From contig CM057165.1 in the NCBI GenBank assembly GCA_029962745.1, forward strand, positions 21,437,355 through 21,501,354: a DNA stretch of 64,000 bases. Reading direction: 5' to 3'. Source of the stretch: Echinometra lucunter (taxonomy: Eukaryota > Echinodermata > Echinoidea > Camarodonta > Echinometridae). The number at the start of each line of letters is the position of its first letter. The stretch's first letter is position 1. Made by a program: the position numbers and the translations under genes. The notes beneath the pieces were generated by a model that was given only the letters and a program-made list of their open reading frames with translations, had not been told where the DNA came from and did no database searches. Below are positions 46,196 through 58,473 of the stretch, piece by piece.

Positions 46196-49100
46196 TGTCC
46201 CACACCTCTCGCTTGCTCCAGCTGGGTAAAGAGCGGCAAGAAATATTTTGATTTTTCTGTGCATGTTTGGATGTTTACCTCAAGAAATGCTGATGATAAA
46301 ATCTAAGTGCTTTTTTTTCTGGTCTTATCACTGACAAAGGATTACAACTCTATTGGGAAAATCATTCGGAAAGAAATTAGTTCAAGCTTCATATCTGTGT
46401 CATAAATGTGTCGATGTATGAAACCATCAGGTCATACAACGAGGCATAGATCTTAGCATATCTTAGCAACAGTCCTCGCCTTAAATTGGCCAACGCCACG
46501 TCTTCTGTGCTTCTGAAAAGCCAATCATTTTGTGACTTGCAAACCAGTAGGGATTATCGGTACTGGAGGTGCATTCATCATTTCACAAGACAACTAAGAA
46601 TCATGAAATATCATGACAAAGTACTAATGGCAATCTATGCATGTAAATTATTTTAAGTACGCAACAGAATATCAGGATTGTCGGCCTGGATGAAAGGGGA
46701 ATCCCTTCATTTCACCATATTCCCCAATCGCAGTAACGGCCAAAGCAGTCTATTCTGAACTGTACCTCTGTCAACTGACCCTCTTGGGATTGTCCTTATG
46801 TTCTTGTAAGTGCTCCTCTGCCCCGTCAAACAGAGTGTGTAGCAGACGAACTAATCAGAAATCTAGGCGAAGAGATTGCTTTCGTGGGTGAAAATCAAGG
46901 CTTTTCTTCACGAAAAATTTGCGCAAGAAACAGTTCTTAACCTACATGCCAAGGGCTTATTTTCGTAACCCAGTTTGCCGATCTACCGATACGACGGACT
47001 ACGGCTAGTACATGATTCCTCAATACACATCTCATGTTATGCTGTTTGCATGAAGAAAAAAAATGAGTATTTCTTTTCTCTTGATTACTTTCTTTACTTA
47101 ACTATAAGAAGCCTGGAAAAATAGGGAGAGGAGACGGGGGAAGTCGTTCTGTCTTTCCTCTTTCGCCTGATGCAGGCGGAGCACTGTGCAGGGGTGAAAT
47201 CGGACTCGGGCAAGGGGGTTCTTGTGACCCTCAGGGGGGCAGCGCGCTTTTGTAATGGGGTCTTTCTGGGGTAATACCATCGTAAATACACGGTAATGCA
47301 GCCTGACCTAATTCGCAGCGTCCCACCTTGGGAGCCAAGGCAACTACACGGTGTCTAAAAGAAAGCTAATTGTCAGGGAGCATGTACCCGTGCCAAGAAC
47401 TTCAGTCTCTTAAGTGTAGGTGTGATGTTCTTATCGCCATCACAATGAAACGCAGCCATGCTTATAGGCAGAGGTTAGAAAAGGACCATCACAGATATAT
47501 AATTACAAGACTTCTTAATAAAAAAATAAAAGATAGCTAAACTTGAGGATGTAGGCAGATTACTTCTGAGAGTCAATGAAGAAACTGTGTTTTTTTTTTT
47601 TACCGCCACGCCGATAGTCGTAGATTTAGGAGAATGATGCATAAAATGCATTTACCGACATGAATTTTTTTCCAGAAAGAAAATAAACACGAGGAGAGGG
47701 GAATCAGGAATTTCCCCCCTTGGAATAGCGTGTTTTGTCATGTTTACCCCTGCCGTACTAGCATTGGCCTCGATTTTTAGGCCTCGAGACGGGAGGGGGC
47801 GCCCGCCATAATTAGCCCATAATGGATACCCTTATTATCTACCCTAATAGTCACGCATTCGTTTTTCCTGTTCAAATTCGTTTTGATCAGACTGATCAGT
47901 ATTTGGACCTGCGATCTCTTGACAGACCCTGTACTGAGGGAACTAGACGACATTGACCGCTACACAATCGCGCGATTCAACGCTGATTTGAATGGAACTG
48001 GAGTAACAAACCCCTAGGCGGCTCTAGCTTCCCTAGACCCACATACAAACAGCCCCCTCGCCGAATGGCAGTCAGTAGCACCCGTACCGAAAGCAAGCCA
48101 GTCCACCACAAAAGAATGTTTTCATTCCTACATTTTCACCTCGAATCAGAAATTTATTGGGCCACGAAGGTCACGGGCGCCTAAAGTTCCAATTTTCCCC
48201 CTTTATATAAATGTTTCATAATTTCACTTTTTCATATTTTCTACCATTGTTCGCACGCGCTGATCAAAAAAGTGATAAAAAAAAATAATGAGGTGCAGAC
48301 AGATGTGAATACACAATTTGGAAGTAAACACCCAACTCATTCATTTTTTAGAAGAATGACTTTAGGGTTCGCAGACAACAAAATACGAGGTTTGACAATG
48401 GTTGTTTTCTTTGTCTTTCCGCCTGGATGTTTTTCGTGAAAAGAGCGCACTAACTTTGTACTTATGAAGCAATCAATCACGGATTGATTGTATTTTCGGG
48501 GCAGTGAAAAGGCCCCCAAACCTTGACGGGTTGACATCCTCTATTTGCGCTCAAAGAAAACCCCATTTTCAATTGTTACCCTAATAATGTTATGATAAGG
48601 TTCCTACCTAATCCACCCCTGGAGAAAACCTGTAGTCTAATGCCCCCTCAACTCGTGATGCAAAATGTTTTCCAATTCCTCACACTCTAAACATACTACA
48701 GAACAAAATCAATGTTTTTTTTTTTCTTTACAGAAATTTATGCATGGCCTACTAGAGTTATAATTTACTTTGCGCTAATCGTTTTCTTCGGGAAAAAATG
48801 ATTTTAGTGACTATTCTGAAAGCCAATTGCAAGTTCCCAATTTACAAAAGGAATTCATAAATCATTTTAATTACATATTTTGGATTTTCCCTTTAGTTCT
48901 TTATGTATTTATGTATTTTGACACGGACATTAATCAATAAAGTTAGCTCGAACTCTGGAAAAAAAAGAATAAAAATAATTTCTGTTTTGAAGGAATATCA
49001 TGATGAATATGAAAAGGACTGCTTTAAAAATACCAGCAAATTCGAAATGATCAGAAAAGGCAGAATGATTGGCCGGAAGATTTTTGTGTAGTTCCATATA

Positions 49101-50530
49101 CTAGTTTCTGTGTGTAGTACGTGTGTTTATCTGTAAGGCTAAGTTAATTTGTTGTTAATTTGACGATTTAAAAAATCTCTAGGGTATTCATCAAGTTTAG
49201 TGGACTACTTTAATAACAACCTTTTCTAATAATAGAGCTGCTTACTGACGTTTTCAAATTCATGCTTATTTCTCTCCAGAACTCTGGAATACCAACATCA
49301 GTTCACCTGTTATGCATAATGTACCTGAATACTAGTAGAATCTACTTTGCATATATTAGTTGTTGCTATGTCGGGTAAGCTTCTTAGTTGCCCAGGGAAA
49401 CTTTTGTTCAACAACTATTCATAAAATTAATAAGCACGTGTATTTTTTTGAAAGATTTTTTTTGTGCATATAATAATCTTATGAGAACTCAAGGTTATCT
49501 TTATGTAGATTCTTTGGCACATTTAATATCTATTTGCATAATTTATTATAACTAAATGAAGGGGTTTATTTTTTTCTTCAAAAAATAATAGCTCATTGAT
49601 GATTCTATTTTGGGTCCCTGATTTCTTTATATCTTTCATATATCCTAAAGTTGTTCGCATCCTTCAATCACGTTACATATTTGTCTCTCACCTTTGACTT
49701 TGGATCAGATTTGGACAAAAAGTGATACATGTAGCGTTAAACTTCAGTGTATTCAATAATCCTAATATGACGTCAAATTTTTCAATATGTCAGATAAAAC
49801 AATCAAATTATTTTAATGTTTGCGTTAATCATCATCACATTATTTACCAAAGAAGAAAAATAATTCGATTGAAATGAAGATGTTCAGAATATTTAGATGT
49901 CATTGAAACACAGCGAACGTCGACTGCGACTCCCCCGGTCCGCCGGGATGAAAATGGAGGAACCAGACGTACACAGTTCTTGCTTTTCCGCCGGTACCGC
50001 AGTTACCCAGCTTATGGTAAAGCTTACGGTAAAGTCGTATGCGGTCGTCGTGTATGTTCTGTTAAATCATTTTCTTTTGGAATTTATTCTAGATCCATAT
50101 AACCTGGTGTTTTTTTTTAATGTTTGTTTATTTGGTTAGTTGGTTATGGTTTTTACATTCCGGGATTCTGAGTGATTTAGATCTCGAGTAAAAAGTATGT
50201 ACAAAAATCAAAATTGTAATAATGAAGAAAAAACGAATTCGAGGAACAGTAATTTTGGATTATGAATCTTATATGACTTTTATATGACGCTTAAAAAGAT
50301 ACTCAGCCAAAAAGGCAGAAAATATAGGATTACAAACAGAGCAAAACAAAAAGAAAATACACAAAAATAAAACCATTACAAACTTATATATCTACTAGTC
50401 CATTTCACCAAACTACATAATAGTCTTTGCCGTACGAGCTTTTAGCAAAATACATGTATTTTTTCCTTCAAATAAATTTATTCAATTCCGATTTTATTTG
50501 GTTTCTATGCGAGCGACATCCTTGGAAAAA

Positions 50531-53201
50531 GTCAATGCAAGTTCACGGCAAAAACAATGTTAGGACTACTGTACTCCCTTCAAAAAATGGCCCATTGAAA
50601 TATCAATATTGCGCAACATGAAAAGCAAGTAAATGGCATTGGGCTCCTAATTGACATTGTCCCAATTATATTTTAAACAGAAAATAATAACTCTACCTTT
50701 ATTCCAAATTGGAATGTGCACATGGAGCCTTTCCAAGGATAATTTGAGGGCTGTCCTAATTTCTAAACTAAAATTGAAACCACTTCCTCCTTCAAATGCA
50801 TGTATTATAAATACGCCTATTTTGGAGGAAAATGTGGGTAATGTACTTTGTCAATAATTTTTTTCTGCGCAGAGATTCATATAATTATGCATTATGTGTA
50901 ATTAGGTGAACTGATTTTTTTGATGGATTCATTGACCAAAATGATTATCTGAAAATGTCATCTGGGTGCCGTTGCATAAAACTTGCTGTTATAGTAACTT
51001 TGTCATCAATGGTAACTTTCATGGAATACTGGATTTTGATTGGCTTGTTTTTGTTGGGTCTAGTAATTTTCATACATTCTCTTCATCGTTATCGAAATGA
51101 TTATGTAGTTGAACTCATTTACTGTAAATGTGTTGGCGTTTGAGTTCTCAATATATTATTTTACATGTGGGAAGTGCAAAATTACTTTGTGAGTTTTCTT
51201 AATTTCTTTTCTATTTTGTTTGGAAGAAATATTAGAGTAGACGTGTACTATGTCAAGGAATGCTCTTCAAATACCATCAAATTCGAAATATGGCGATGGA
51301 AAACAGTTGAAGTTTGGGGACCAAACGTTTCAGCAACATGCGGTTGCGTAGATGAAAATAACATCATTACACCTGAGCAAAGCCCCTCTCGCCTTTTTTA
51401 AACAGTTATAAACATGCCCTGATTATTGTCAACACTCAGCATTATACAAAAAAATCTCTTGTGTATTGGCACTCAAAACTGTGACGGCCATGTTGTTATC
51501 GTGCAGTGGATACCATTTCCTTACGTTTCAATTCAGTTTGGCCCAGAATTACTTCACATTGACCCAATTTCGAGCGCAAAGTTACCTCTCAATTTCACAC
51601 CTTTTAGTCTCGTTTTCTGCACACTTTATCCACTTTTCTTGGAGGAAAAGTTGGAGTAATGGGTTCAACTTATCAAGTTGTACTGAAGAGCAATACCATG
51701 ATTTGTTTCCGTTCTAAAGAATTAGCATGATGAATCATGTGAAATTAGCAGAAACTGGAACAATTGATGATACAGAATACCTTCAATGGTTCAGGTATTC
51801 GTAGAATTTATTTTCGCTTCCAGCAACCTTATATTCAGGAGGTAAGTTTTCATCCCTCTGTGGACGATTTCATGCTAAAGGATATCATTTCTTGTTTGAC
51901 ATTTCGAAACTGTTTTCTATGGAGGAGAGCAACGCCAGTAAGAAAAAAAATAATAGTCCTACATATAATAAAAACAGAAAGATAATTGAAACTTTTCTTT
52001 TTTCTGGAGGGGTTCCAGTTACGAATTTCGAAAGTCTGAACAACCTCGATAGATTTGCCACTTTTGTTTAAAACTGCGATCAGGTGGTGACTGAAACGTG
52101 GATGGGGTATGAGAGATGAAAGAAGATTTATATAGGGGGGAAAGGTATATGTGGAGAGTTTGCTTGGTCGAGGGTAGTGTTTAAGAACTTGGTTAGCGTG
52201 GTATACTGATTGGAGATGAAATTTAAGAACGGAAAATAGCACTAGAAATTTCTAAATAGACTATGATGGATTTAATGAAATCATGACTGACAAAAGGCAT
52301 GAGAGGGCAAATGTAGAATAAGCAGATAATACGAGTTTGAGGTATCAAACTTGTGCGAATATCCAAAAGGCCCTATACTGAAACGTCAACTGAAATTAGT
52401 CTTGAATTAAGGTGGGAGAGCTAATACTGCATTGAATAAAATGACGTAGAAGAGTAGGCAGGTATGCTCTTTGGTTGTTGTTTTTTTTAAAATATCTTCA
52501 CGATAACGTGAAGTAATTCCCGAAAACACTGAAGCTTTTTTTATTTGTATATTTATTATATTTGATTTTTGATTTTTTTTCTGAATTGTGTCCCTTTAAA
52601 AATTCTTGATATTCTCCTATCAGAGACTTGTGAAAGGAAACTAATCATCATTTACCCTATGCAGTCTTATGCAGACGGACTTAAGTTCTCACATTAAATC
52701 ATTTTCTCGTCTTTATAATAACATGTAGAGTGTGTTCCTCAAAAAGGCACCCAACTTTTCACAGCCAAATTTCATCTGAGAAAGAGTCTAAACATAAATG
52801 ATAATGTATCGTAAAATAGGTATTTTGATTTTTCTTCTTCCATAATGACACCTCGTTTGAGATCACGAAGCTGGAGACAATAAAATTAAAACAATTTTTT
52901 AAAAAGCAATGTCGAAAGTGATCTGCACCCGAGAGTAATGTAATTCACTGATCCTCTCTTTGCTTTTATTTGGGTGGACAGTTAGGGAAGAGATCATGTG
53001 GAAGGACTTGGGAGCTAAATATGGACCCTAATCTCATCTCAAAACTGCAAAAATGTTGAAAGATGAATCATAGAACATGACAAAGGTTTACTTATCTTTA
53101 TTTTGATCAAGATCTTTTGTTTATTTAGCTTTGTTGTAATGTCATATGGTTACATTATTTAAAAGTTATGTGCTCAAACTACATTTGACATTAACATTCA
53201 T
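50531..53201. other. Unique AT-rich DNA after the duplication
   Basis: Short frames (50,651-50,857; 51,165-51,401; 51,426-51,659; minus 51,850-52,242) show no recognisable domain. A half-element-like segment near 50,962 is listed separately. Confidence 0.45.
50962..51025. mobile_element. Possible single end of a MITE
   Basis: Opens with ctgggtgccgttgcataaaa and continues with alternating ttatagtaac/aatggtaac words. That is the wording of one end of a common marine-invertebrate MITE family as I remember it. The inverse end is not found nearby, so it would be a truncated copy. The hydrophobic 62-codon frame 50,955-51,143 that overlaps it is probably chance. Confidence 0.25.
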
Positions 53202-53369
53202 CCTTTGTAAAAAAAAATAAATAAATAAATAAAATACCATGGATACCATGGTAATTTGACGAAATTACCATCAAATCATGGTGATTTGAGGTACTTACAT
53301 GCTACTTTCATGGTTTTGATGGTAATTTCGTCAAAATACCATGGTACACATGGTACTTTTTACAAGGGA
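53202..53369. mobile_element. 168 bp foldback MITE
   Basis: Ends cctttgtaaaaa (53,202-53,213) and tttttacaaggg (about 53,357-53,368) are inverse. Inside, ataccatgg, gacgaaattaccatcaaa (about 53,259-53,276) and the inverse ttgatggtaatttcgtc (about 53,318-53,334) pair. An (aaat)n run has expanded in the left arm. No coding capacity. Confidence 0.65.
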
Positions 53370-55099
53370 TATTCGATCATACGTGGTATTATCAAAGCAC
53401 ATTTTATCAGCATATGAAAGAGGAAGAAATGATCTTTGACAAGAATAATCAGGGTATAATCATTTCTCAAGTAATTGATGGGGAAAGTCGGGTTTCCTTT
53501 TAAAAAGAAAACACTGCATATTTGACGCCGTATCATTCTCAGGAAGCTTTTGTTTACATCTGTATTGACGCCGAATTATTCTTTAAAAGCTTAATCGTCT
53601 TCACGCACTTATTATTGACGTAAGTTACAGAAGTCGAAAGTGTGTTTAGCTGTTTAGGGGTGTATTGCGAAAGGGGAGGCAGGTGAGGGGTTGCAGATTA
53701 CAGAACATTTTCTATACCCCTTGACTCAATTCCGGAATGAAATTTACGCAAGCATCCTCAGGTTAGCAGGTAAAAGAATATGGATATGATATAAAAGTTT
53801 TCGGAAATCCTATAGAAAGACTTCTCTTAAATCAAATGACGCAAACTTTGCATTTCTAAAATTTTCTGTTTTGTTGTATGGAATTATACTGCATAAGTAC
53901 ATGTATATACATATAGTATATCCATCAGTACATCAGAATTGCTACACAAAACTGAAAGACAATTTAGTATACTTGCAAACAAAACTGACAAATTTGACAG
54001 AAAACTGATAAATTGTGAGAAAAGTTTGACTCAGTAATTCTGATTGCAATTCTCCAACCAGACGTTGATTCATTATGAATATTCTGTGTTTGGAATGATA
54101 TAACCATTTTATGATGATATTCACTATCATTCTATTATGTTTAGCTATCATATTAAAGAATATGATAAAAATTGTAAATTTTTATTTTCTAATATTTGAT
54201 ATTCTGTTGTGTTCAATTATGTCATACAAACAATTTCTTGAAAATAAAATGGTCTGTCGGACGGTAAAAAGTATATACCCGAAATCAAGTAAAATCTATT
54301 TTATAATATATTTTGTACTTTATAACGTGTATTTGACAAAACAGGGCAAAGATACTAAATGAATAACGGCGATACCCTCATTCATTAGAATTAGCATTTC
54401 CTTTTTTCTTTTGAAGTACAGATTTTGTTTGCCTAAATATTCAGACTACAACCATTAAATCGAATTGTAAAAATGTTAATGCTTTCAGATATACACGTAC
54501 TTACGATATCAGCGGAATAACTTCATGAGAGTTGCTACGCATGTCACACCCCTTCTGCGCAAACCAAAGTCAAAAGTGCATTATAGTAAAGTGTTAAAAC
54601 AAAGTTTTGAACTCCAACATGCCCAAGAACCAGAGTCTAGTCAACAAGCCCCTTATCCATGTTATCTAGTTTTGATTAAAAAGCAAAACAAGGAGGCATG
54701 TTTTGTATGTTCCATTGAGTCAAAAAGCAGAGCAGCCTTTGGGAAAATATATTTTTCCCTTTTGCCTGAAAAGGACACTTTACAGTTCATGTTATTGAAA
54801 GTCAGTAGAGTTTGATTTATACGTATTTAGAATCTCGAAATTACTGCAAATAGAAGACACGATTGAAACTCGAAGGAGGGTGTTGAACTTGCTTCACTGC
54901 CTATAAGAGATGAGTTTTATTACTGAGGGATTAATTCTGCAAGGTCATTGTGGTTAACTGGGGTAGTTTTTCTAAAGGTTAATCCAAGAATAATCTACTG
55001 CAGTTTTCTTGAAATATACCAGACATCATAATATGTCTTGAGGATAATGTATCAAATATCTCATTAAGACCGGAATTCATTTTTGTGTGCGTGTGTGAA
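53370..55099. other. AT-rich DNA, nothing identified
   Basis: A 96-codon plus-strand frame at 54,525-54,815 has ordinary amino-acid composition, but I see no domain, homologue or splice context. I do not call it a gene. Confidence 0.4.
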
Positions 55100-55164
55100 C
55101 AGGAATAAAGAGAAAATAAGACAGAGGGACAGAGGTAGAGAATGAATGCACAGAGGAGAGAGAA

Positions 55165-55195
<31 letters not shown>

Positions 55196-55344
55196 TATGC
55201 AGACAAGCTGAGATAAAAGAGAGACCGAGAGATAGATTAGTAGAGATACTAGGAAAACAAAAAGAAGCATATAGACAAGGGGAGAGGGATAGAAAAATAC
55301 AGGAATAAAGATAGAAAGAGAGAGAGAGAGAAAGAAAAGAGAGA
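55100..55344. repeat. GA-rich microsatellite region
   Basis: agagagaga blocks (about 55,173-55,195 and 55,315-55,342) with intervening purine-rich sequence. Leu/Ser-rich minus-strand frames are artefacts. Confidence 0.85.
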
Positions 55345-55528
55345 TTTTTTTAACACACATGCACACGTTGGTAACAACATGCCCATAGCACGTTAATTCA
55401 TTTGATGTACGTTAAAAGAGCAATGTAGATAAAATGTCTCGCTCAAGGGCATAAGTGCCATGCCGGGGATCGAACCCCAGATTCCCGCTCTCGTTCAAGC
55501 GCCTTAAACCACTGGACCACAGCACCTC
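55345..55528 (-). mobile_element. tRNA-derived SINE, copy A
   Basis: Minus-strand element. The head has box A tggtccagtgg (plus 55,509-55,519) and box B ggttcgatccc (plus 55,466-55,476). The T-arm around box B can pair. The body follows, with the words gcccttg, cattttatctacattg and gtgtgcatgtgtg, and ends in an A-run (T-run on plus, from about 55,345). It matches the copies at 56,867 and 62,058. It is non-coding and would be transcribed by RNA polymerase III. Confidence 0.75.
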
Positions 55529-55605
55529 CGCAGGAACAGGATCGGGGCAGGAACAGATTTTTTTTTTATTAGAGATTTCATTCAAAATGAATCATTACAC
55601 ACTGA

Positions 55606-55704
55606 GGCACACACGCACACACACACACACACACACGCACGCACACAGAGTAGAAAGAGAGAGACGGGGAGAGGGAAGAGAGAGAGAGGGAGAGCGCGCG
55701 CGCG
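55606..55704. repeat. (ac)n and (ga)n compound microsatellite
   Basis: acacacac (about 55,609-55,646) followed by gagaga and a gcgcgcgc block (about 55,648-55,704). Confidence 0.9.
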
Positions 55705-56002
55705 TCAGAGGCTCATGAAAACATCCATGCATCTGGACTTGGAGCAAGCACACGTTGATAGAACTGACAGATGGCTAAAAAGGAGGGGGCGCTTTACCCC
55801 CACCAACCCCCTCTCTTCACCTAAGCTTCGCCCATGAGTCACATTGGCAGGCCGTTGACCTTCAAAGAAGTGATAGCAAAACGAATGACTGATGCGAAGA
55901 GGGGAAGGTGTGAGTTGTTTGTGTGAGTGCCCAATATGCCTGGTCATTGCCATTTCGGAAGCTGTTAGACTAGTCTTCAAAACTAGGCATCTGTCACTGT
56001 TG

Positions 56003-56230
56003 TATTGAATTGAAACGGTTTTATTTATGATCAAACTTCGCAGTCCAATGGCTGAATTGTGTGTGATTTACAATGATAAAAAATAAGATAACAGAGAAAG
56101 TACACTACACATTGAAAACACGTTTGACAAGGAACAGAATTCAAACAAAAATAACTGACATGCATAAAATGAAAATTACAATAAGAAGATCAATACATGT
56201 AAATCTGGGTGAAAAAGTAATAGCCAGAAT
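56003..56230 (-). repeat. Possible LINE 3' end, minus strand
   Basis: On the minus strand an A-rich region leads to ataaataaaaccgtttc and ends in attcaatac, a ttcaa-type tail similar to that of the LINE at 16,752-19,014. No coding part is attached. Confidence 0.35.
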
Positions 56231-56866
56231 GTGTGAAAAAAAATAAAACCTGTACCCATGATTGTGTTGTGAGTTGTAACCATATTTCCCTTTACGTCAA
56301 TCTATTTATGCAAGTAAACCCAGAATTCAGTTTTAGTCCTTTTCACTCACTTGTTTCTTTTTCGTGATATAAACAACAGTTCCAAGGTTAATTTCAATTG
56401 TTTGTATATCTGGTTATGCATTTACATTGATAATGTTAAACGAATAAAAATTATGAGATGCAACTAGAAACCACAATCATGAAGTGTTTTATGAAAATAA
56501 CAAAAATAGACAAATCAACCTGACGAATGAAAAAAAAAAATCATCCGAAAAAATTATCCAAATAAATAGGTGTTTAAAGAGGAAAAGGCCTCTTTGTGTT
56601 TTTACTTCTTAAGTGCGCCTTCCATAAACGCATTTGCGGTGAATGCCACAAAGACATCAAACCGTCAAAACAGATAAACATTCAGACTGAAGATTTTTCT
56701 GTTATTTTTATTTTTGTTTTGTTTATGTTTTGTTTTGTTTTGTTTGTGTGGATTTTGGGGTGTGTTTTTCTTTATTGTCCCATACAATATGGAGAGATTT
56801 TCTCGTCAAAGCCCAGTAAATCTTTTAATAATTTCTTTATCATGATTATAATTTTTCCCTCATTTC
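56231..56866. other. AT-rich spacer
   Basis: No gene. A ttttg-rich stretch lies near 56,710-56,745. The 101-codon hydrophobic frame 56,596-56,901 partly follows that composition and runs into the next SINE. Confidence 0.45.
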
Positions 56867-57060
56867 TTTTTTTAAACAACACATGCACGTGTGTACGTTA
56901 GTATCAGTATGACTACAGCACATCACTTTATTTGATAGACGATAAAACAGCAATGTAGGTAAAATGCCTTCCACAAGGGCATGTGTGCCATGCCGGGGAT
57001 CGAACCCTAGACCTTCGCGTCTCCAGTCAAGCGCCTTAAACCACTCGACTACGGCACCTC
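56867..57060 (-). mobile_element. tRNA-derived SINE, copy B
   Basis: Same family and orientation as 55,345-55,528. Box B ggttcgatccc lies at plus 56,996-57,006 and box A tagtcgagtgg at plus 57,041-57,051. The body words and the A-rich end match. It has diverged from copy A by scattered substitutions. Confidence 0.75.
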
Positions 57061-57485
57061 TACCATACCTCATGCTTATCTCATGCATAAAGACGATGAA
57101 GAAACAACAACAGCGGGGAAATGAATGATGATCCCTGCTAGACTCCCTGGATATTATTCCACAATAAGGTATCACATGACAAGACATGATTTCTGAATTC
57201 CTTGCGGGTAGTATATAATGTTTTGCACCATGCAGGGAAAAATGCAATGGAATCATTATCTGTTCTTATATTCAAAGGAATAAGAAAAGTGTGTCACCTT
57301 CGCCAATAGAACGATTGAATCAATAAGCCCATTCTTTCATAACACCATGGTCAGGGTTAGCTACGTGGAAAGAAATTGAAGTGGGAAAAGGGTGAATTTC
57401 TATTCATTTCAAAGCGTTTATGAAATCTTGATCTGCTTCACGATAGAATAAGCGATTAAAGAGCTACTACCAAGCTAACACTGTC

Positions 57486-57656
57486 ATTTTGTTTATTTGT
57501 TTATTCATTTTATTTATTTATTTACTTAATTTTTCATTCATTCATTCATTCATTATTCATTCATTCATCCATTTCGTTCATTACTTTTACATATTCACAT
57601 TTGTTATTTGATTACTTATTCACTTATCAGTTTATTTATTTATCTATTTACTCAGG
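57486..57656. repeat. (ttta)n and (ttca)n microsatellite
   Basis: Tetranucleotide repeats: tttatttattta then ttcattcattcattca, then degenerate. It directly precedes a SINE. Confidence 0.9.
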
Positions 57657-57659
57657 AGG

Positions 57660-57845
57660 CGGCGCGATAGCTCAGATGGTATAGCACTGTCCATGGAATC
57701 CGGTGACCTGGGTTCGAAACCAAGCCGATGCACTAATACACTTTGGTATATAAAGGCATCAATCCTCAAGCCATCGCGTCCCCTGGTTGCTTACCTTACA
57801 AGCATGCATGCTCTCTTAGCAGTCAAGTTAAACAAACTAACAACC
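57660..57845 (+). mobile_element. tRNA-derived SINE of a different type
   Basis: Box A tagctcagatgg (57,668-57,679) and box B ggttcgaaacc (57,711-57,721) have tRNA-like spacing. The T-stem and acceptor stem do not pair fully, so this is not a functional tRNA. The plus-strand orientation and head differ from the 55,345 family. A tttattca-type repeat follows and may include its tail. Confidence 0.55.
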
Positions 57846-57965
57846 ATTTAAATTTATTTATTCATTTATTTGCTCATTCATGTATTTATTTTTCAGTTCA
57901 TTTGTTCCTTTTACGGATATCATCCATATTACACATGTATTTCTCTATCTATTCATCCATTTTTA
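57846..57965. repeat. Degenerate (ttta/ttca)n stretch
   Basis: Continues the composition of 57,486-57,656 on the other side of the SINE. This suggests the SINE inserted into a pre-existing microsatellite. Confidence 0.6.
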
Positions 57966-58145
57966 TGAAAGTTCTTTTTCGACAACGCATTGAAGCATCT
58001 CTTGTGACATACGGCTGCTGACATGTCTGCTGCATAGAATAACCTTCCCCTTGTTTTATCTTCCCGATCCAATTAATTTTCGGTGCACTTCACGCTCCCG
58101 TTCCTTCGGCCTTTTAAGCGCACCGTACTCGTTCGCCTTGATCCA

Positions 58146-58356
58146 TGGCCAATTTTAGGCGGCAATCAGCGGTACCCATTTTGAATGTAGCAGACGACTG
58201 CATTTCACCGTTATCCATTGGCGGACAAAAAGAAGGGAGGGGGTGTAAAGGACTCAAGACCCCTCCTCTCATAACTCAAAGACTTTAAGGGCAAACACCA
58301 ATTTTATTCCATGTTTATTCCAAGGCCATTTGTTGGCGGCAGTTAACGGCACCCAC
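58146..58356. repeat. Degenerate direct repeat pair
   Basis: ggccaattttaggcggcaat (58,146-58,165) and ggccatttgttggcggcagt (about 58,323-58,342) are followed by ggtaccca and ggcaccca. Two diverged copies of a short unit lie ~177 bp apart. Confidence 0.5.
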
Positions 58357-58424
58357 TAGAAATTCTGTAAGCTACCATGCGCGCAGATGCACATTTTGTC
58401 CGATAATGATGTAGTGCCGGATTT

Positions 58425-58473
58425 TTATTTTTTATTTATTTATTTATTTATTTTTTTTTTTGGGGGGGGGGGG
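58425..58473. repeat. (ttta)n and T-run followed by G12
   Basis: Tetranucleotide and T homopolymer ending directly in 12 G (58,462-58,473). Confidence 0.9.

Larger units (their letters stand above)
39001..50530. repeat. Copy 2 of the ~11.5 kb direct duplication
   Basis: This block (11,530 bp) aligns to 26,980-38,500 throughout. Its first bases after the gap match copy 1 from 26,980. Its last matching bases, at 50,530, equal those before the gap at 38,500. The position offset drifts from 12,021 at the start to 11,980 just before a 69 bp insertion and ends at 12,030, so copy 2 has a net loss of many single bases. The indel-rich part is mostly before about 47,700, which suggests lower base accuracy there. 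No gene is supported. Confidence 0.95.

Noticed and set aside
50955..51143. 62-codon frame with a hydrophobic, membrane-like segment
   Set aside because: It overlaps MITE-like sequence, and U-rich codons give hydrophobic residues by chance.
54525..54815. 96-codon frame of ordinary composition
   Set aside because: No homologue recognised, no splice or promoter context, and its length is within chance expectation for this much DNA.
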